From Bacteroidia bacterium (GTDB lineage Bacteria; Bacteroidota; Bacteroidia; UKL13-3), in assembly GCA_023151275.1 (NCBI GenBank), contig JAKLJI010000001.1:458409-522408 (forward strand): DNA of 64,000 nt, in the 5' to 3' direction. Made by a program: the position numbers and the translations under genes. The stretch's first letter is position 1. Each line of letters opens with the position of its first letter. Below, in pieces: positions 53,721 to 62,514 of this stretch. The notes under the pieces are model-generated. The model saw only the letters and a program-made list of their open reading frames with translations. It ran no database searches and was not told the origin of the DNA.

Positions 53721-54851
53721 ATGAAAAGCAATTCTCGCAGAGGTTTTTTAGGGAGATTAGGACTCGTCATTAGTGCGGCAGTTGTTTCACCTTTGGAGCA
53801 AGCTGCCCAGGGTATTCGAAAAACAGTACAGACCATGAATCCAATTCTTGAAGTGAAGCCAATGGGCTTTCAATGGGAGACTCTTGATCCCTTTTTATTT
53901 TGCGTACACCACGAAGATGATTTCCCACGCGGGAACGACCAAATGGGCCCGGCAGCTTCTTTAACCGGACGTAGTTTGGGCGATGATTTTATCATCAAAG
54001 ATGGGTTTAGAATGTATCATGGTAAGCAGGTACCGGGATTTCCAGGCCATCCTCACCGTGGATTTGAAACAATTACGGTGGTTCGAAAAGGTTTGGTAGA
54101 TCATGCCGATTCTATGGGTGCAGCTGGGCGTTATGGAAATGGCGATGTGCAATGGATGACCGCAGGTGGGGGAGTTCAGCACTCAGAAATGTTTCCTCTG
54201 CTTAACAAAGACAAAGGCAATCCACTTGAGCTGTTTCAGATTTGGCTGAATCTACCCGCCAAAAGCAAAATGGTAAAGCCGCATTTTAAAATGTTTTGGG
54301 CTGAACAGATTCCGCAGGTGGTGAATACAGATGCGCAGGGCAAGAAAACTCGTGTTGAAGTAATAGCAGGTAAACTCGGAAAATCAAAAGCCTTGCAACC
54401 ACCGCCTGATTCATGGGCTGCAGATCCTCTTCATGAAGTAGCAGTGTGGAATATTTTGATGGATGAACAGGCAGAATTCACCTTACCTGCCGCCGGAAAA
54501 GAGATCAACCGCATGCTTTATTTTTACGAAGGCGAACAATTGCTAATCGATGGAAACCCGGTTTCTTCCTACAAATCTGTTCGTGTTTTGGGTTCTGCTT
54601 CACTTAAGCTTAAGGCAGCTAAAGGAAAAGCTCAAATTCTTGTATTGCAAGGAAAGCCCATCAATGAACAAGTTATTCAATATGGGCCTTTTGTAATGAA
54701 TACTAAAGAAGAAATTAAAGCAGCCTTTGATGACTATCACCGAACTGGTTTTGGTGGTTGGCCATGGAAAAAGGCCGATCAGGTGCACGATAGAAGCCTC
54801 GGTCGCTTTGCTAAGCATGCAGATGGCAAACAAGAAAAGCCGGGAGTTTAA
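53721..54851 (+). CDS. Pirin-family cupin with twin-arginine signal peptide
   Basis: 376 residues, longer than the usual about 230-300. The N-terminus SRRGFLGRLGLVISAAVV is a twin-arginine signal, so export in folded form, perhaps with bound metal, is predicted; most pirins are cytoplasmic or nuclear. The N-terminal cupin carries the metal ligands in PGHPHRGFETIT and GGGVQHSEM. The second half is a pirin C-terminal cupin with an extension ending in a Lys-rich tail. Some pirins are quercetin dioxygenases, others regulators; the role here is unknown. It is divergent from the LOV operon and convergent with the Cys-rich peptide gene. Confidence 0.88.
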   Translation: MKSNSRRGFLGRLGLVISAAVVSPLEQAAQGIRKTVQTMNPILEVKPMGFQWETLDPFLFCVHHEDDFPRGNDQMGPAASLTGRSLGDDFIIKDGFRMYHGKQVPGFPGHPHRGFETITVVRKGLVDHADSMGAAGRYGNGDVQWMTAGGGVQHSEMFPLLNKDKGNPLELFQIWLNLPAKSKMVKPHFKMFWAEQIPQVVNTDAQGKKTRVEVIAGKLGKSKALQPPPDSWAADPLHEVAVWNILMDEQAEFTLPAAGKEINRMLYFYEGEQLLIDGNPVSSYKSVRVLGSASLKLKAAKGKAQILVLQGKPINEQVIQYGPFVMNTKEEIKAAFDDYHRTGFGGWPWKKADQVHDRSLGRFAKHADGKQEKPGV

Positions 54852-54859
54852 TCACTCCC
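54842..54859 (+). terminator. Weak hairpin at the pirin stop
   Basis: GGGAGT (54842-54847) pairs with ACTCCC (54854-54859) around a loop that includes the stop codon; a pyrimidine-rich tail follows. Lies between convergent genes. Confidence 0.4.
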
Positions 54860-54866
54860 AGCTCCT

Positions 54867-55136
54867 TTATTTCTTTTCTTCTTTGGGTTCAGCTGCTTTT
54901 TCAGTTTTGCAGTGGTCTTTGCAGGATTTCTTTTCTTCTGCACTGCACTTTTCTGAGTCTTTGTGCTTTTTGTCGTGACTGCATTTTTCCTTGTCGGTTT
55001 TGCATTCTTTTTTGTCTTTGCAACATTCTTTTTTGTTACCGTTTTTGTCGTCGCAAGCTTTTGAGTTAACAGCAGCAGAAAGTAAGGTGATTCCGAAGAA
55101 CAGGGCGCTTATGCCCATCAAGATTCTTTTTTTCAT
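54867..55136 (-). CDS. Small secreted Cys/Lys-rich peptide, possible metal-binding protein
   Basis: 89 residues: a signal peptide (about 1-24, ending SAAVNSKA), then a mature region with eight Cys spread among Lys, Glu and Asp (CDDKNGNKKECC, KECKTDKEKC, KSCKDHC). The Cys spacing and charge resemble metallothionein-like or periplasmic metal-buffering peptides; no family is recognised. It is divergent from a two-component system whose sensor also has a Cys cluster in its periplasmic loop, suggesting a shared stimulus (metal or thiol stress). A consensus -7 box is 19 bases before the ATG. Confidence 0.75.
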   Translation of the reverse strand: MKKRILMGISALFFGITLLSAAVNSKACDDKNGNKKECCKDKKECKTDKEKCSHDKKHKDSEKCSAEEKKSCKDHCKTEKAAEPKEEKK

Positions 55137-55155
55137 GGTTTGTAATTTGGTTTGA

Positions 55156-55163
55156 CAAAGGTA
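55156..55163 (-). promoter_or_regulatory. -7 box of the Cys-rich peptide gene
   Basis: TACCTTTG on the minus strand matches TAnnTTTG, ending 19 bases before the ATG. Its -33 region lies within the direct-repeat array at 55183-55222. Confidence 0.5.
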
Positions 55164-55182
55164 GTTTGCTCAGTAACCCAGT

Positions 55183-55222
55183 GTTGTTATCAACTTGTTA
55201 GTGGCTTGTTAACGACTTGTTA
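55183..55222 (+). promoter_or_regulatory. Four phased direct repeats, probable OmpR-type regulator binding array
   Basis: GTTGTTA (55183-55189), then CTTGTTA at 55194-55200, 55205-55211 and 55216-55222. The spacing is exactly 11 bp each time, one helical turn, as in binding sites of OmpR/PhoB-family regulators. It lies between the divergent -7 boxes at 55156-55163 and 55250-55257, so the adjacent regulator could control both its own operon and the Cys-rich peptide. Confidence 0.65.
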
Positions 55223-55249
55223 ATGCCTCAAGGAAATGGATTAAAGACC

Positions 55250-55257
55250 TACTTTTG
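55250..55257 (+). promoter_or_regulatory. -7 box of the two-component operon
   Basis: TACTTTTG matches TAnnTTTG and ends four bases before the GTG at 55262, supporting that start and a nearly leaderless transcript. A -33 TTTG is absent; the phased repeats end 27 bases upstream, consistent with activation. Confidence 0.55.
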
Positions 55258-55261
55258 TGCT

Positions 55262-56533
55262 GTGAAAAGCCTACAAGGAGCCCGTATTTTGATTGTAAGT
55301 GTTGTTGTGTTGATTGCTTTATTGGGCATTCAAATCAGCTGGCTTATTCAAATGGCTCAAGCCAAGGAGCAACTGTTCAATGAAAAGGCTGAACTGGTGC
55401 TTTCGCGAACAGCTATTGCCATTTGTGAAAATCGGGAGAGTTGCCAAAATATTGGCCGTTGTTGCAGAGACAACGAAATGGGTAAGGGTCCGCTGGAAAT
55501 GCCCGATGCAGAGCATGCCAGAATTGATTCTTTACTTCGTTGGAATATGGCTCAGATAGGTATGGATATTCCTTTTTCTTTTGAACTATCACAGCATTCT
55601 GAAGCAGAATCTGAAGAGGAAGAGGCCTTGGAGCATGGGAAGAGTGTATTTCAAAAACGCATAGAAGAAATTGTAAGTAGAAACGGCGTTGTGCTCAAGC
55701 TAATTCTTCCAGGGAGAAAAGCTTTCATCTTGCAGGAAACAGGCATTCTTTTTATGAGTTCAGTATTGTTGTTGCTTGTTGTTTTTTACCTCTTTCTGAT
55801 GATGTTGAAGCAATGGAAAAAGGAGAAAGAACTTAGCCAACGCACCCTGGATTTTTTAAATATCATGGCACATGAATTTAAAACGCCACTTACAACCATG
55901 CGTCTTGCTGTAAAAACCATGTTGCGTTCATCCAAAGAAGATCCGGATAAGCTGTTGCAAGTCCTGTTGAATGAAAATAAAAAGCTTGAATCGCAGGTTG
56001 AGCGCGTATTGCTAATGAGTGCGGTTGAGAAGAATGAATGGGCTTCAAAAGCACAGGTTATTCATGCCGATGCTGTAGTTTCTGCTGCTGTTGACTCCAT
56101 GGCTTTGCGCATTCAGGATTGTAATGCCACTATTGATTTGCAGTTGATGGCAGGCGATGCTTTAATCAAAATAGACCCCAATAACCTGGAAGCAATTCTT
56201 AGAAACCTATTGGAAAATGCCATGAAGTACAGCAGGGATAAGCCAAGAATTGAAATTCGCAGCCAGTTGGAAAAGCATTCTTATGTGCTAGAAATTGCAG
56301 ATCAGGGAATAGGTATTGCTCCTGAATTTAGAGAACGAGTACTTGAGCCTTTTTACCGAATTCCTGGTCCCAATGCTGAGCAAGTAAACGGCTATGGGCT
56401 TGGTCTGACTTATGTGAATCAACTCGTAAAGTTTGCCGGAGGAACCCTGAATATCCAAACCAATTTGCCACAAGGAACCCGCATTCAACTTCAATTCCCC
56501 AAATGCCATGAAGCCGAAGATTCTTTTAGTTGA
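55262..56533 (+). CDS. Two-TM sensor histidine kinase with Cys-containing periplasmic domain (RprX-like)
   Basis: 423 residues from GTG at 55262; the frame is open to a TTG at 55217, but that lies upstream of the -7 box. TM1 about 7-28, periplasmic loop about 30-160 with a cluster ENRESCQNIGRCCRDNE, TM2 about 163-185, dimerisation domain with H204 in MAHEFKTPL and HATPase_c (NLLENAMKY, DQGIGI, GLGLTYV). Overlaps the regulator gene by 26 bases: a classic pair. The four clustered periplasmic Cys suggest metal or redox sensing. Confidence 0.92.
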   Translation: MKSLQGARILIVSVVVLIALLGIQISWLIQMAQAKEQLFNEKAELVLSRTAIAICENRESCQNIGRCCRDNEMGKGPLEMPDAEHARIDSLLRWNMAQIGMDIPFSFELSQHSEAESEEEEALEHGKSVFQKRIEEIVSRNGVVLKLILPGRKAFILQETGILFMSSVLLLLVVFYLFLMMLKQWKKEKELSQRTLDFLNIMAHEFKTPLTTMRLAVKTMLRSSKEDPDKLLQVLLNENKKLESQVERVLLMSAVEKNEWASKAQVIHADAVVSAAVDSMALRIQDCNATIDLQLMAGDALIKIDPNNLEAILRNLLENAMKYSRDKPRIEIRSQLEKHSYVLEIADQGIGIAPEFRERVLEPFYRIPGPNAEQVNGYGLGLTYVNQLVKFAGGTLNIQTNLPQGTRIQLQFPKCHEAEDSFS

Positions 56534-57200
56534 AGACGATGAAACACTAGGTAACCTGCTTAGCAATTATCTCCGTTCAGAAGAAATGGAAGTTTGCCAT
56601 TTAACCAATGGTCAACAGGCCTTGTTGGAAGCCGAAAAATCAAGATATGATTTGTTTCTTTTTGACATTATGCTTCCCGGAAAAACGGGTTATGAATTAG
56701 CAAAAGGAGTACGAAAACTCTTTCCAGCAATACCCTTAATTTTCATCAGTGCCAGGTCGCTAAAATCAGATAAGTTGATGGGCTACGAAACCGGTGCAGA
56801 TGACTACATTACCAAGCCTTTTGATGAAGAAGAATTGCTTTGGAAGATAAAGGCCTTGCTTCGCAGAAATGCCCCGGAAGGCCCAGTGGACGAGGTTTTT
56901 CAATTTGGTAGTTTGCAGTTCACTCCACAACTTCAATTGCTTCGTACAAGCTCCGGCGAGCGCAGATTGACGCAGAAAGAATCGCAACTGTTGGCAGTAT
57001 TCTTCAAGAATCTTGATCGCGTAATTAAGCGTGAGGACTTACTGTTTGAAGTATGGGGCCAGAACGATTATTTTCTGGGTAGAAGCCTGGATGTGTTCAT
57101 TGCTAAATTGCGCAAATACCTCAAAGATGAACCACAGTTGAGCATTGAGACCATTTTCGGGGCAGGCTTTGTGTTGAAAAGCAAATCGATTGAATCCTGA
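56508..57200 (+). CDS. OmpR-family response regulator (RprY-like)
   Basis: 230 residues. Receiver with D10/D11, phosphoacceptor D53 in LFDIMLPGKTG, switch Ser in FISAR and Lys in ITKPF; then a winged-helix Trans_reg_C domain (about 130-228) with RRLTQKESQLLAVF and the SLDVFIAKLRKYL recognition helix. Coupled to the kinase. The likely target is the four-repeat array upstream of the kinase gene. Confidence 0.95.
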   Translation: MKPKILLVEDDETLGNLLSNYLRSEEMEVCHLTNGQQALLEAEKSRYDLFLFDIMLPGKTGYELAKGVRKLFPAIPLIFISARSLKSDKLMGYETGADDYITKPFDEEELLWKIKALLRRNAPEGPVDEVFQFGSLQFTPQLQLLRTSSGERRLTQKESQLLAVFFKNLDRVIKREDLLFEVWGQNDYFLGRSLDVFIAKLRKYLKDEPQLSIETIFGAGFVLKSKSIES

Positions 57201-57262
57201 GTTGGTATTAATCCTTTCCTTGGTTTAGGTTCAAAAACTTTAACACTCAATCCTTTTTCAGT

Positions 57263-58528
57263 TTATTCAACCAAAAAAGGAAAGTTAGCTGTTGCAATGC
57301 TTCCTTTTCCATTCTTCACATATACAAACAGACGATAAGGGCCCTTGGCATAAGGAGCACGGAAACTGTATTGACCAGCGCCAGTTTTCTTAAGTGAAGT
57401 TTGAATGGCTTCCGGTTTTTGTTCGGCATCTCCGCCCACTCCAGTGAAGGTACTTTCCGGCATCAGTTCCCAAGTGATGTTCCCAATTGCATCGGGTTCA
57501 TTCTCAAGTTGTAGTGCAACCTCTATTTTTTCCCCCTTTTTTAGCTTTACCGATTCGGAAGGTAATTTGCCTTTGAACCTGTAATTGGTAATTTTTGGAC
57601 AAGGGTCATTGAATGGAGTGCCGCTCCAGAGTTGTTTTAACTCATGCACAGCACCGGTTTTGTTTTCGCCCACAAAAGTTCCATACCAAGTTGGCGTGGT
57701 TTCCTGCTTTTCTCCCCAAAGAAATGCATATGAGCCCAGGCATAGTCCTGTGTCGGCAAGAATATTGGTAAGGTAACGCTCGCGGTAGGTTTCCTGTTTT
57801 TGGGTTGATGTTTGTTCTATGGGACTATTCCAGCTTGTTTTCTGAACTTCCCAATGCCCATTCGGTCCCCATTCGGTAACCAAGTAAGGTTTGGTCCAAC
57901 CAAATTGTCTGATTTTATCTGCAAGTCCGGGTAAATCGCCATAGGTATTCACGCCTAACATATCAATGGCAGGACAATGCGTTTTTATCAAATGAACTTC
58001 AGCCGGGTCAATACCCGCAGTTACTACACAGGTGGGATGATTGGGGTCTTCAAGGTGAATCATTTCAGCTATGTTTTGAACGGCTTTCCATACCGAGAAG
58101 TCGGTATACTCCAAATCCATTTCGTTTCCAACGCCCCATAGCAAAAGTGCAGGATGATTTTTGAAGCGATTCACAACGCTCTTAAATTGCTCAAGCTGGT
58201 CTTGGCAAGCAATAGGATCTGAATAATCAAAGCCATGCCTTTCCGGAGCCATCCACAATCCCAACATCACAGTAAGGCCGTTTTTTTGCGCAAGGTCTAA
58301 GACTTCCTGTGCCTTTTCAGGTCCCCAAAGGCGAATGGAGTTTGCTTTGCACTCCTTGGTGGTTTCCATGTAGGCATCACCACCAACTCCATTGATGTAG
58401 TAAGGTGCTCCATTTCTTAGCAGGGTGAATTTTCCGGCTTCATTTATGCGAATTTCAACCTTGATGGGTTGAGCCCATGAAAGCACAGCTGCAAGAATGC
58501 CAAGTATCAAACCAAATTGTTTTTTCAT
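57263..58528 (-). CDS. Secreted GH2-type TIM-barrel glycoside hydrolase
   Basis: 421 residues from the ATG at 58528, chosen because it begins a clean signal peptide (MKKQFGLILGILAAVLSWAQ); the frame runs further upstream only inside the preceding gene. A (beta/alpha)8 domain of clan GH-A carries the acid/base Glu E136 in WGVGNEMD and nucleophile E219 in LVTEWGP, the pattern of GH2 catalytic domains. The usual N-terminal GH2 sandwich domains are missing, and a C-terminal beta-sandwich (about 330-421) follows. Placed after a laminarinase, it may trim beta-glucan oligosaccharides; substrate unproven. Confidence 0.8.
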   Translation of the reverse strand: MKKQFGLILGILAAVLSWAQPIKVEIRINEAGKFTLLRNGAPYYINGVGGDAYMETTKECKANSIRLWGPEKAQEVLDLAQKNGLTVMLGLWMAPERHGFDYSDPIACQDQLEQFKSVVNRFKNHPALLLWGVGNEMDLEYTDFSVWKAVQNIAEMIHLEDPNHPTCVVTAGIDPAEVHLIKTHCPAIDMLGVNTYGDLPGLADKIRQFGWTKPYLVTEWGPNGHWEVQKTSWNSPIEQTSTQKQETYRERYLTNILADTGLCLGSYAFLWGEKQETTPTWYGTFVGENKTGAVHELKQLWSGTPFNDPCPKITNYRFKGKLPSESVKLKKGEKIEVALQLENEPDAIGNITWELMPESTFTGVGGDAEQKPEAIQTSLKKTGAGQYSFRAPYAKGPYRLFVYVKNGKGSIATANFPFLVE

Positions 58529-58529
58529 G

Positions 58530-60344
58530 TTACTCTTTTCTGAGTTTGAAAGTTTTAATGCTGTTTTCGGTGCGTACCAGTAACACATACAATCCCGGAG
58601 TTGTATGGATTAGTTCCTGATTCAATTGCTCAAGCGTTGAGAATAGCCCGCATGATTTGCCTGATATTTCTAACAGTTCAAGGGATTGAATAGGCGATGC
58701 AGATTGAATATTTAGTTCAGTTGAGACAGGATTTGGATAAACCAATAGTTCTGTATCATCAAGCTGTTCACCTAGGGCATTGGCTGCATCTTTGCAAGGT
58801 TTTTCAAGCAAGCTAAACTCATCAAAAAAGAACACATCGTTGTTGGAAGAATTTGGAGCAGGCAACATTACCAATTGGTCGATGCTGTTAGCGGGTGTTT
58901 GTAAGTCCGGTGTAAGAATTCGTTTGAATTCTAGCTGTTCCCAGGCACGTGTACGTGTTGTTTTGGCTTGAAAAACAGAGCGCCTTCCACTTGGATAATC
59001 GGCTTGGGCTCGTTGTCTGTTTTCAAAATTCAGATTGATTTCTGTGCCAATGGGAGCGGTTGTGTACACCTTCATGCGCAATACCAGATTTCCTTTCTCA
59101 AAGGATTCAGATTCCTTAATCAAATCCGTTCTCCAGTTGATATTATCATAAGCTTGTGTAGCGTTGCGGTAATACCTGTAACAAGCATTTGTATTGTTTA
59201 CACTGTCTTTGGCCGGATTGGTTGTTCCTAATCTAAAAGTTCCAGTTGATGCGGCATAAAGCATGGTGTTTAAGTCTTCTCCATTGTCAATTAATCCTCC
59301 ACAGGTATCAGGCAAACTGTTTACCCATTTTGAAAGGATATAGCTAGATCCATTGCGCGAAATTTCAACTTTTAGACTATCGCTTTTCAAGCCCCAATTA
59401 ACCACCACAGCTGGAGTTCCAGCTCCAGAAACCAAGCTTGCTCCACTTGGAAGCATCCAGTTGTAGGTACTTCCAGGGAACGAATTTACATAAAACTTGC
59501 GTCCTTTCTCATACCTCAAAACCGCTTCGGGTCCCGAAATGGTTTGGTGTTCCGGTGCCTGATAAATCCGGATATAATCCACTTGTAGAGTTGCCGTATC
59601 GGGTGTGCTGCCGTCTGGATTGCCCAGGAAATTTCCTCCTACAGCAAGATTTATTATAGCATGAAAATTGTGTCTAAAAGGCCAGTTGTAGCCTCCCAAA
59701 TCTTTGGGTGTGCGGGTTGCAAACAGTTGACCATTCACATACCATTTGATAGAATCGGGTTTCCAGATTATCGTGAATGTATGGAAGTCGTCGGTGAAAT
59801 TACCTGAGGGCAATGTATAGGTTTCTCCGGAGTATTTATTCTGTGGGGCATAAGACCCATAGTGAATGGTTCCCCAGGTTTTAGTAGGCTCCTGTCCTTT
59901 ACCTTCCAACAAATCTATCTCTCCACTCATAGGCCATTGTCCGAAGTAATTTTCAGTGGGTAAAAACCATACTGCCGGCCAGTAGCCTTTTCCTTTTGGC
60001 ATACGCGCTCTTACTTCAATGCGGCCTCCTGCAAAATCAAGCTTGTTGATGGTTCTGATTCGGGATGATACATAGCTTGAGTTGCCTATGCTTTGTTTTT
60101 TTGCCTGAATCATCAGCAAGCCATTTTCTACTTTTAATTGGCTTTTCTGATAGCTTTGAAGTTCATTGTTTCCCCAGCCGCATAGGTTGGGACACCCATC
60201 GCCAATTTGATACTCCCAATAAGATGTGTCCAGGCTATTGCCATTGAATTCATCAGCCCAAAACAAAACTTCCTGTGAAAATGCCCTCATCGGAATATGG
60301 GCGATTGCAAGAAGTATAAATATCCATTTTTTTGTGAATGTCAT
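58530..60344 (-). CDS. GH16 laminarinase-like endo-beta-glucanase with T9SS type A domain
   Basis: 604 residues. Signal peptide about 1-23; GH16 domain (about 25-265) with catalytic motif GEIDLLEGKG, nucleophile E142, acid/base E147, and the laminarinase-type extra residue between them. Then a PKD/Ig-like segment (about 270-345), a carbohydrate-binding-like sandwich (about 350-520) and a T9SS type A domain (LLVYPNPVSTELNI ... FKLRKE). Expected to cut beta-1,3 (or mixed 1,3-1,4) glucan at the cell surface. One base separates its stop from the GH2-type gene. Confidence 0.92.
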   Translation of the reverse strand: MTFTKKWIFILLAIAHIPMRAFSQEVLFWADEFNGNSLDTSYWEYQIGDGCPNLCGWGNNELQSYQKSQLKVENGLLMIQAKKQSIGNSSYVSSRIRTINKLDFAGGRIEVRARMPKGKGYWPAVWFLPTENYFGQWPMSGEIDLLEGKGQEPTKTWGTIHYGSYAPQNKYSGETYTLPSGNFTDDFHTFTIIWKPDSIKWYVNGQLFATRTPKDLGGYNWPFRHNFHAIINLAVGGNFLGNPDGSTPDTATLQVDYIRIYQAPEHQTISGPEAVLRYEKGRKFYVNSFPGSTYNWMLPSGASLVSGAGTPAVVVNWGLKSDSLKVEISRNGSSYILSKWVNSLPDTCGGLIDNGEDLNTMLYAASTGTFRLGTTNPAKDSVNNTNACYRYYRNATQAYDNINWRTDLIKESESFEKGNLVLRMKVYTTAPIGTEINLNFENRQRAQADYPSGRRSVFQAKTTRTRAWEQLEFKRILTPDLQTPANSIDQLVMLPAPNSSNNDVFFFDEFSLLEKPCKDAANALGEQLDDTELLVYPNPVSTELNIQSASPIQSLELLEISGKSCGLFSTLEQLNQELIHTTPGLYVLLVRTENSIKTFKLRKE

Positions 60345-60347
60345 GCC

Positions 60348-61487
60348 TTAGTTTTTAATGCGTTTTAACTGAATATTTCCGAGTAGGAATTCTCCCTCAG
60401 CTTCGGTTTCAAGTATTAATTGTTTGAAAATCGTGATGTCAAAATTGCTTGGGTCAATCTTAAAGGCTTCAAGTGGAATGCGGGTTTGGGTCCATTCGCC
60501 TTCTGGTGTTCCATTTTTTGAATCCATGGAATAGCGGGCTGTTTTGCCTTTGTAATTCTCTAACACCAATTGTGGCAAGGGTCCGGATTTGTGCTTGTAA
60601 TTGATAACAAATTCATAGTTTTTCAAGCTGTCGGCCAACTTACTTGCTTCCCAGTTCGACCAGCTGAATCCTGCAATCTGTATGGGTTTATCAGATTTGC
60701 TTTTCCAACGGATAGAAAGAGAAGGCATATTGTTGAAGGTGTTTTGAAAATCTTTTTGAACAGCTGAACTACTAAGTTTTGCTTCACCCCACCAAGCGTT
60801 TCCGGGATAAAGCGAATACGAGGATTCTCTGCTTACAACTTTGCCCCATTTTTCTGTTTTTTTGGCGCTTAAGCTTCCTTGAACAATTCGTATTTCATCC
60901 ACTAGAATAGCAGCGTTTCCTTGACATTCGATGTTTAAACTTTTGATGTTGCTGAAATCGCATTTGCGTTCAAATGCACTCAAGGGAATGCGCACTTGTT
61001 GCCAGCTTTCATCAATCGGATACTTGCTAAGGTAAGCAGGTTTGAAGGCAGCTGCACTCATGTTACCGGAATAGTCTTCAAACAAAAAGATAAGGGTAGG
61101 AGAGTGGTGTTTTCCTTGGATTGAACGCAGGTAAAACTCAATCATGTCCGTCTCAATTACGGTACTGATGTCTTTGGCCACATAGCCGTTCCAACCAATT
61201 CCTAAACCAATCCATGGGCAAGCTCCTTCGCGGTTAAATTCAATGCGTAAGCAGGATGTTCCCTTGAATGCCAAACTATCAATCCGATTGAAGTTTTTAC
61301 ATTCTGTTTTTTCAAGTCCCCATACGTCAGTACTTCCATCGTTGTAAATATCTCGGTCCTGAAAGGCTCTTCCTTCTTCAGAATACCAAGTTCTTCCCCA
61401 TTCGTCTGTAAGAGGGGTTTGCTTGAGTTGAATTCCGCAGGAAGCAAGTTGCAGCAGGCAGACAAGAAGGCCAAGCAATCTTATCAT
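60348..61487 (-). CDS. Lipoprotein with two sandwich domains, probable glycan-binding
   Basis: 379 residues with lipobox LASC (Cys about 17). Two regions (about 40-200 and 215-378) each look like a galactose-binding-type beta-sandwich, with parallel phrases ESWQQVRIPLSAF and EGEWTQTRIPLEAF, so the protein seems to be an internal duplication. No catalytic motif. In a laminarinase operon a surface or periplasmic glycan-binding role is reasonable, but I do not recognise the exact family. Overlaps the upstream lipoprotein gene by four bases. Confidence 0.75.
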   Translation of the reverse strand: MIRLLGLLVCLLQLASCGIQLKQTPLTDEWGRTWYSEEGRAFQDRDIYNDGSTDVWGLEKTECKNFNRIDSLAFKGTSCLRIEFNREGACPWIGLGIGWNGYVAKDISTVIETDMIEFYLRSIQGKHHSPTLIFLFEDYSGNMSAAAFKPAYLSKYPIDESWQQVRIPLSAFERKCDFSNIKSLNIECQGNAAILVDEIRIVQGSLSAKKTEKWGKVVSRESSYSLYPGNAWWGEAKLSSSAVQKDFQNTFNNMPSLSIRWKSKSDKPIQIAGFSWSNWEASKLADSLKNYEFVINYKHKSGPLPQLVLENYKGKTARYSMDSKNGTPEGEWTQTRIPLEAFKIDPSNFDITIFKQLILETEAEGEFLLGNIQLKRIKN

Positions 61488-62512
61488 GGCATGAAGGGTT
61501 GATTGTACGTGAATGAACAGAAGTCTAAACCAATGCGTGTAATGCCGGATGTGCCAGGTTGTGCAAGCAATAGGAATTGGGTTGCAATGATGCGGTCTAA
61601 TTCTTTTTTTCCGTTTCTGTCCTGGTTTCCAAATCCGCCCGAGGTAGAGATTTTGGTATCGTCGTAAGAAAAGCTAACCAGTTTCCAGCCCGTCCAATTT
61701 ACCGGTATTTTGTAGGTGTAGGTGCCTTCTTGTGCGGGTTGATAGGTACCATCCTGGTTATCGTCTTCCTGAAATTCAATGCTTAACTCAGCTTTGTTAT
61801 CGCCCCAGCCATAAATGAATGCATTGAAAAATAACTTTTTAGGATTATCAGTAGCAAATTGAAAATACGAACTTCCGGTTCCTTGTGATATCTTACTTGA
61901 TAAATTCATACCACATAAAAACAAGCTCGCGGTTGGACCATGGTTACCCGACATGGCATAGAATCTTGTTTTTTCAGCTGGACCAACCCCTTGGAAGTTA
62001 ACAGCAGTAGAGTTGTAAGCTTGTTGTCCTTCCTGAAATGTGCTGTAGGGTCTTTGTGGACTTTCAAAATCATCAATCAAAATATCAACGCCTGGAGTTG
62101 GCCGCGATTCAAGAATTTGAACCGTGTCTGAATACAAGGTATCCGGATAGTTATCAAAAGATAATCTGGCATAGGCCGATTCATTCTTTCTGAAAAAGGG
62201 TGCGAAGCTTATGGTTCCATCCCAGTTAATTAAGCCATTTTCCAGGTCTTTGGCATTGCCGGTATAAACTTTTCTTGCACCACTGTTTATGCCAATTACT
62301 TCGAGTGTCCAATTGGTGCGAATGCTTAATCGGGCTTTGAATTCAACGCTTCCACCTGATTTAAAGTCAACTGTTTTTTGCGATGCACGCAAGGGTTCAA
62401 TTACTTTAAATTCACCAAAGAGGTCGTTGAGGTCTGGACCCTCAGACACTGAATCTTTTTTACAGCCTGCAAGAATGCCTAGCAGGAATATACTCATCAA
62501 TAGGTTTTTCAT
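61484..62512 (-). CDS. Lipoprotein with N-terminal Ig-like and C-terminal sandwich domain
   Basis: 342 residues with lipobox LAGC (Cys about 17). Residues about 35-140 look Ig-like, and 145-342 resemble a carbohydrate-binding sandwich (ILIDDFESPQ start). It occupies the position of a surface glycan-binding protein in a polysaccharide locus. No SusD-like TPR features. Two bases after the beta-barrel gene. Confidence 0.72.
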   Translation of the reverse strand: MKNLLMSIFLLGILAGCKKDSVSEGPDLNDLFGEFKVIEPLRASQKTVDFKSGGSVEFKARLSIRTNWTLEVIGINSGARKVYTGNAKDLENGLINWDGTISFAPFFRKNESAYARLSFDNYPDTLYSDTVQILESRPTPGVDILIDDFESPQRPYSTFQEGQQAYNSTAVNFQGVGPAEKTRFYAMSGNHGPTASLFLCGMNLSSKISQGTGSSYFQFATDNPKKLFFNAFIYGWGDNKAELSIEFQEDDNQDGTYQPAQEGTYTYKIPVNWTGWKLVSFSYDDTKISTSGGFGNQDRNGKKELDRIIATQFLLLAQPGTSGITRIGLDFCSFTYNQPFMP

Positions 62513-62514
62513 AC

